Positions 11,295-13,206 of a stretch of 13,206 nt of DNA are shown one piece after another (within the stretch, counting starts at the first letter, position 1; each line of letters begins with the position of its first letter). The stretch covers positions 1 through 13,206 of the forward strand of contig MU625042.1 in NCBI GenBank assembly GCA_025349905.2. The letters run 5' to 3'. Below the pieces are notes generated by a model. It searched no databases. It saw nothing but the letters and a program-made list of their open reading frames with translations, and was not told where the DNA came from. The stretch is from Blastocladiella britannica (lineage: Eukaryota; Blastocladiomycota; Blastocladiomycetes; Blastocladiales; Blastocladiaceae). Position numbers and translations under genes: made by a program.

Positions 11295-13190
11295 TTACGG
11301 CCGTACTAGCGCGATCGCATGCGTCTTGCACGACTCCACCACAATTGCCTCCCATGTGGCAAGCTCGGGAACGGACCACTCGGCTTCAGTCACGAGCCAC
11401 CATGTCAAGGACCGGGACAGGGCCAGTCGCAGGACACCCGGCTCGACCACATCTTGCAAGCTGGTGGACGCCTTGGCCAGTCGCTTGCCCGCCCCCGAAA
11501 CGGCAAGTGCTTGACGCGCGGCTCGCGTGAGGGTGAGCATGCGCTCCATTGGCGCAGTGTCGGGAAGGATCAGGTTTCGAAGGAACTGTATGTATCCTTG
11601 AGTCAGTTTACGAGAAAAACGAAAAAGAGGAGGTAGTCGTACCTCGTACTCGATCGAATCGAGAATGAGCGAATTTCCAGTCGCAACGATGCAGAGCCGT
11701 CGCCATGTGGATCGGTCGCCTGTTGTGTGTTTTCACGTCAAGAACATTCCACTTTTAACAAAAAAAGGGCAAGCGTACCAGCTCGAACTGCCGTGGTCGC
11801 ACCCAAGAACCACAGATCAGTTCCCGCCGCCGACGATCCCGGCCCACACCCGAGTTCGCAGAAATGGAGGCACCAGGGCCCAATCAGCCCCAGCTTCCCG
11901 CGATCCAGCATCCGGCGCACATATGCCATGGCGGCCGCGGGCCGATCGTCATCGGCGCGTGCATTCCACATGATGTACCCGACGCGCGCCACCAGCGACT
12001 CACCGCCATCGCCCGTTGGGTCCACGTCAGCGGCGGCTGCCAACACCGCGTGCGCTTCCGCCAACTCGGCCGCTGGCCACACCACTGCAGTGCCGGACGA
12101 AGGAGGCCACGTATCTTGCACGTCCGCTGCCACTCGGGCCGGAACCAGTCCGGTCCATTTGGCGACCACGGACGGCGCGATTGGAAGCGCATGCACAAAC
12201 AACGCCGAGGCAGCGGCACGGCCTGCTCCACCACCAGATGTAAGTACCAAAACCAGTCGCGCCAGTGCGCGCAGGCCAGCTGAAAGCAGCACGGGTCCGG
12301 GAAGCACTGCTGCAAGCGAGTCGAGCGTGCTGGCGGTGCGAAGGCGGTCGAGGTGCATGGCCAGCAGCACCAGCGCGGTGGCCGCGTCGCGTGGGGATCG
12401 GTGCGTGTTCCACAGTGCCTGTGCCATGTTCCAGTACACGGTGGCTGCCAGCGGCGCGTTAGACTGCTCAACGGCCTTGACGTGCTTGAGCTTTGTCAAA
12501 ATGTCTGTGCCGTAGCTCCGTATTGAGCATTGAGCCGGCAATAAAATACAGAATAGAGCGCACCTGCAAGGCCAGTCGCATCGGGGCTATTGGCCGGCGA
12601 CTGTGCAGTTGAAGTAGAAGCAGATGACGAAGCAGACGCAGGTCGAGGACCGCGGCCACTCGACGGCGATACCGGCGGAGCCCCCTCCCGGCCCAGTTTT
12701 TTGACCGTGTCGCGGTGCTTGCCCGACTTTTCGTGTGCGGCCCATGTCTGCTGCGATGCAAACGTCTTTTTGCACGGCGCACAGTGGAACGGCGGTCCTT
12801 GACCACTGCTCACCCCAGATGGAGACCCACGCGATGGAGACCCAGATGGAGAAGAGTACACCGGCGCCGAGGCCGGTGGGGGGGTGCCAGGTGGGCCATT
12901 TCGCGATGATTTAGGACTCGACGCTGCAATTGCTGCCCCTATACGCGCTATTGGTGCCATAGTGGTTGCACCCAAGACGGACGCGTCCTGCACGGGCTCA
13001 AATACTGTGGTATTTCATTTCGCGGTTGGTTCCATCGAGGCCAATTTATTAACGAAGAACAGAAAAAAAGCAGACATGACCAAGAGCGATCGTGCGCAGG
13101 AGATGCCGGTCCAATCGAGACCGGGAGCGACGGAATCATCTGCGCGATCGCTCGCACCGCCTGGTCCAGGGGAATGGTAAAGGCAGACAT
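11295..13190 (-). CDS. JAZ/U1-type C2H2 zinc-finger protein with long helical C-terminal region
   Basis: Family not recognised. Model exons: 13190-13076, 13004-12564, 12504-11779, 11719-11643 and 11585-11295, about 549 aa. Introns are 71, 59, 59 and 57 bp with consistent phases. The middle of exon 2 is Ser/Pro/Gly-rich and encodes one zinc finger, residues 111-135: FHCAPCKKTFASQQTWAAHE followed by KSGKH. Spacing is C-x2-C-x12-H-x5-H (Cys113, Cys116, His129, His135). This type occurs in double-stranded RNA binders and ribosome-biogenesis factors such as DNAJC21/Jjj1, but no J domain is visible. From about residue 185 to the end the protein is Ala/Leu-rich and helical (VYWNMAQALWNTH, AATALVLLAMHLDRLR, GYIMWNARADDDRPAAAMAY, WRRLCIVATGNSLILD), which suggests TPR- or HEAT-like repeats (inference). 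The joins G|DRSTWRRLC and YE|FLRNLILP are well supported. The weakest part is intron 1 (GTCTGC donor); the gene might instead start further right or splice differently there. A role in RNA or ribosome assembly is only a guess. Confidence 0.7.
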
Positions 13191-13192
13191 GA

Positions 13193-13206
13193 TTTTTTTT
13201 TTTTTT
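13193..13206. repeat. poly-T run at the window end
   Basis: Fourteen T close the window; on the minus strand they read as an A14 leader two bases ahead of the zinc-finger ATG. A-rich leaders before ATG are common here, so this could be 5' UTR, or the end of an upstream intron with the gene continuing beyond the window. The contig probably stopped at this run. Confidence 0.7.

Noticed and set aside
11727..12515. 262-codon plus-strand open frame
   Set aside because: Antisense to exon 3 of the zinc-finger gene; it crosses that gene's intron 11778-11720 and has low-complexity composition.

Overview
The window looks like part of a small, gene-dense, GC-rich nuclear genome of an early-diverging fungus. 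Every gene but one is broken by very short spliceosomal introns. I place 19 internal ones, 45-75 bp, with AT-rich, homopolymer-rich bodies between GC-rich exons. A PAK kinase of the Ste20 subtype, a proteinase K-type subtilase, a gamma-tubulin complex GCP4 and a decayed ankyrin-like gene rich in 'DWW'/'WWR' motifs suggest a zoosporic lineage such as Blastocladiomycota. That placement is inference; no rRNA or marker is present. All three stop codons terminate intact genes (TAA, TAG, TGA), so the standard code fits. Both window ends are homopolymers (A23 at the left, T14 at the right), so this is probably a short contig broken at low-complexity runs.

Layout, left to right. 25-2052 (+): 3' part of a subtilase with a transmembrane anchor and a long low-complexity tail. 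2087-3791 (+): a heavily frameshifted ankyrin-like pseudogene. 3901-4771 (+): DPM1, dolichol-phosphate mannosyltransferase, three exons including a 26-nt micro-exon. 4825-5164 (-): a three-exon gene for a 78-residue basic helical protein that no long open frame reveals. 5261-7647 (-): PAK/Ste20 kinase with CRIB domain, six exons, 689 aa. 7885-10535 (-): GCP4, five exons, 802 aa. 10588-11281 (+): Vma12/TMEM199-like V-ATPase assembly factor, two exons, 210 aa. 11295-13190 (-): a protein with one JAZ/U1-type C2H2 zinc finger followed by a long alpha-helical region, five exons, about 549 aa, family not recognised.

The genes do not form a pathway; they are ordinary housekeeping and signalling genes packed closely. 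Gaps between coding regions are 34, 109, 53, 96, 237, 52 and 13 nt. GCP4 and VMA12 share a 52-nt divergent promoter. VMA12 and the zinc-finger gene converge with 13 nt between stop codons, so their 3' UTRs must overlap. DPM1 and the small gene converge with 53 nt between stops.

Most worth a second look: the membrane-anchored subtilase with an LD-like motif at its C terminus; the hidden 78-aa gene; the zinc-finger/helical protein; the prevalence of GTNCG 5' splice sites; and several introns that are multiples of three without stops, three of them in GCP4, which make a false 869-codon open frame. Exon models were built by hand from splice signals, reading phase and remembered family alignments, without transcripts or searches.
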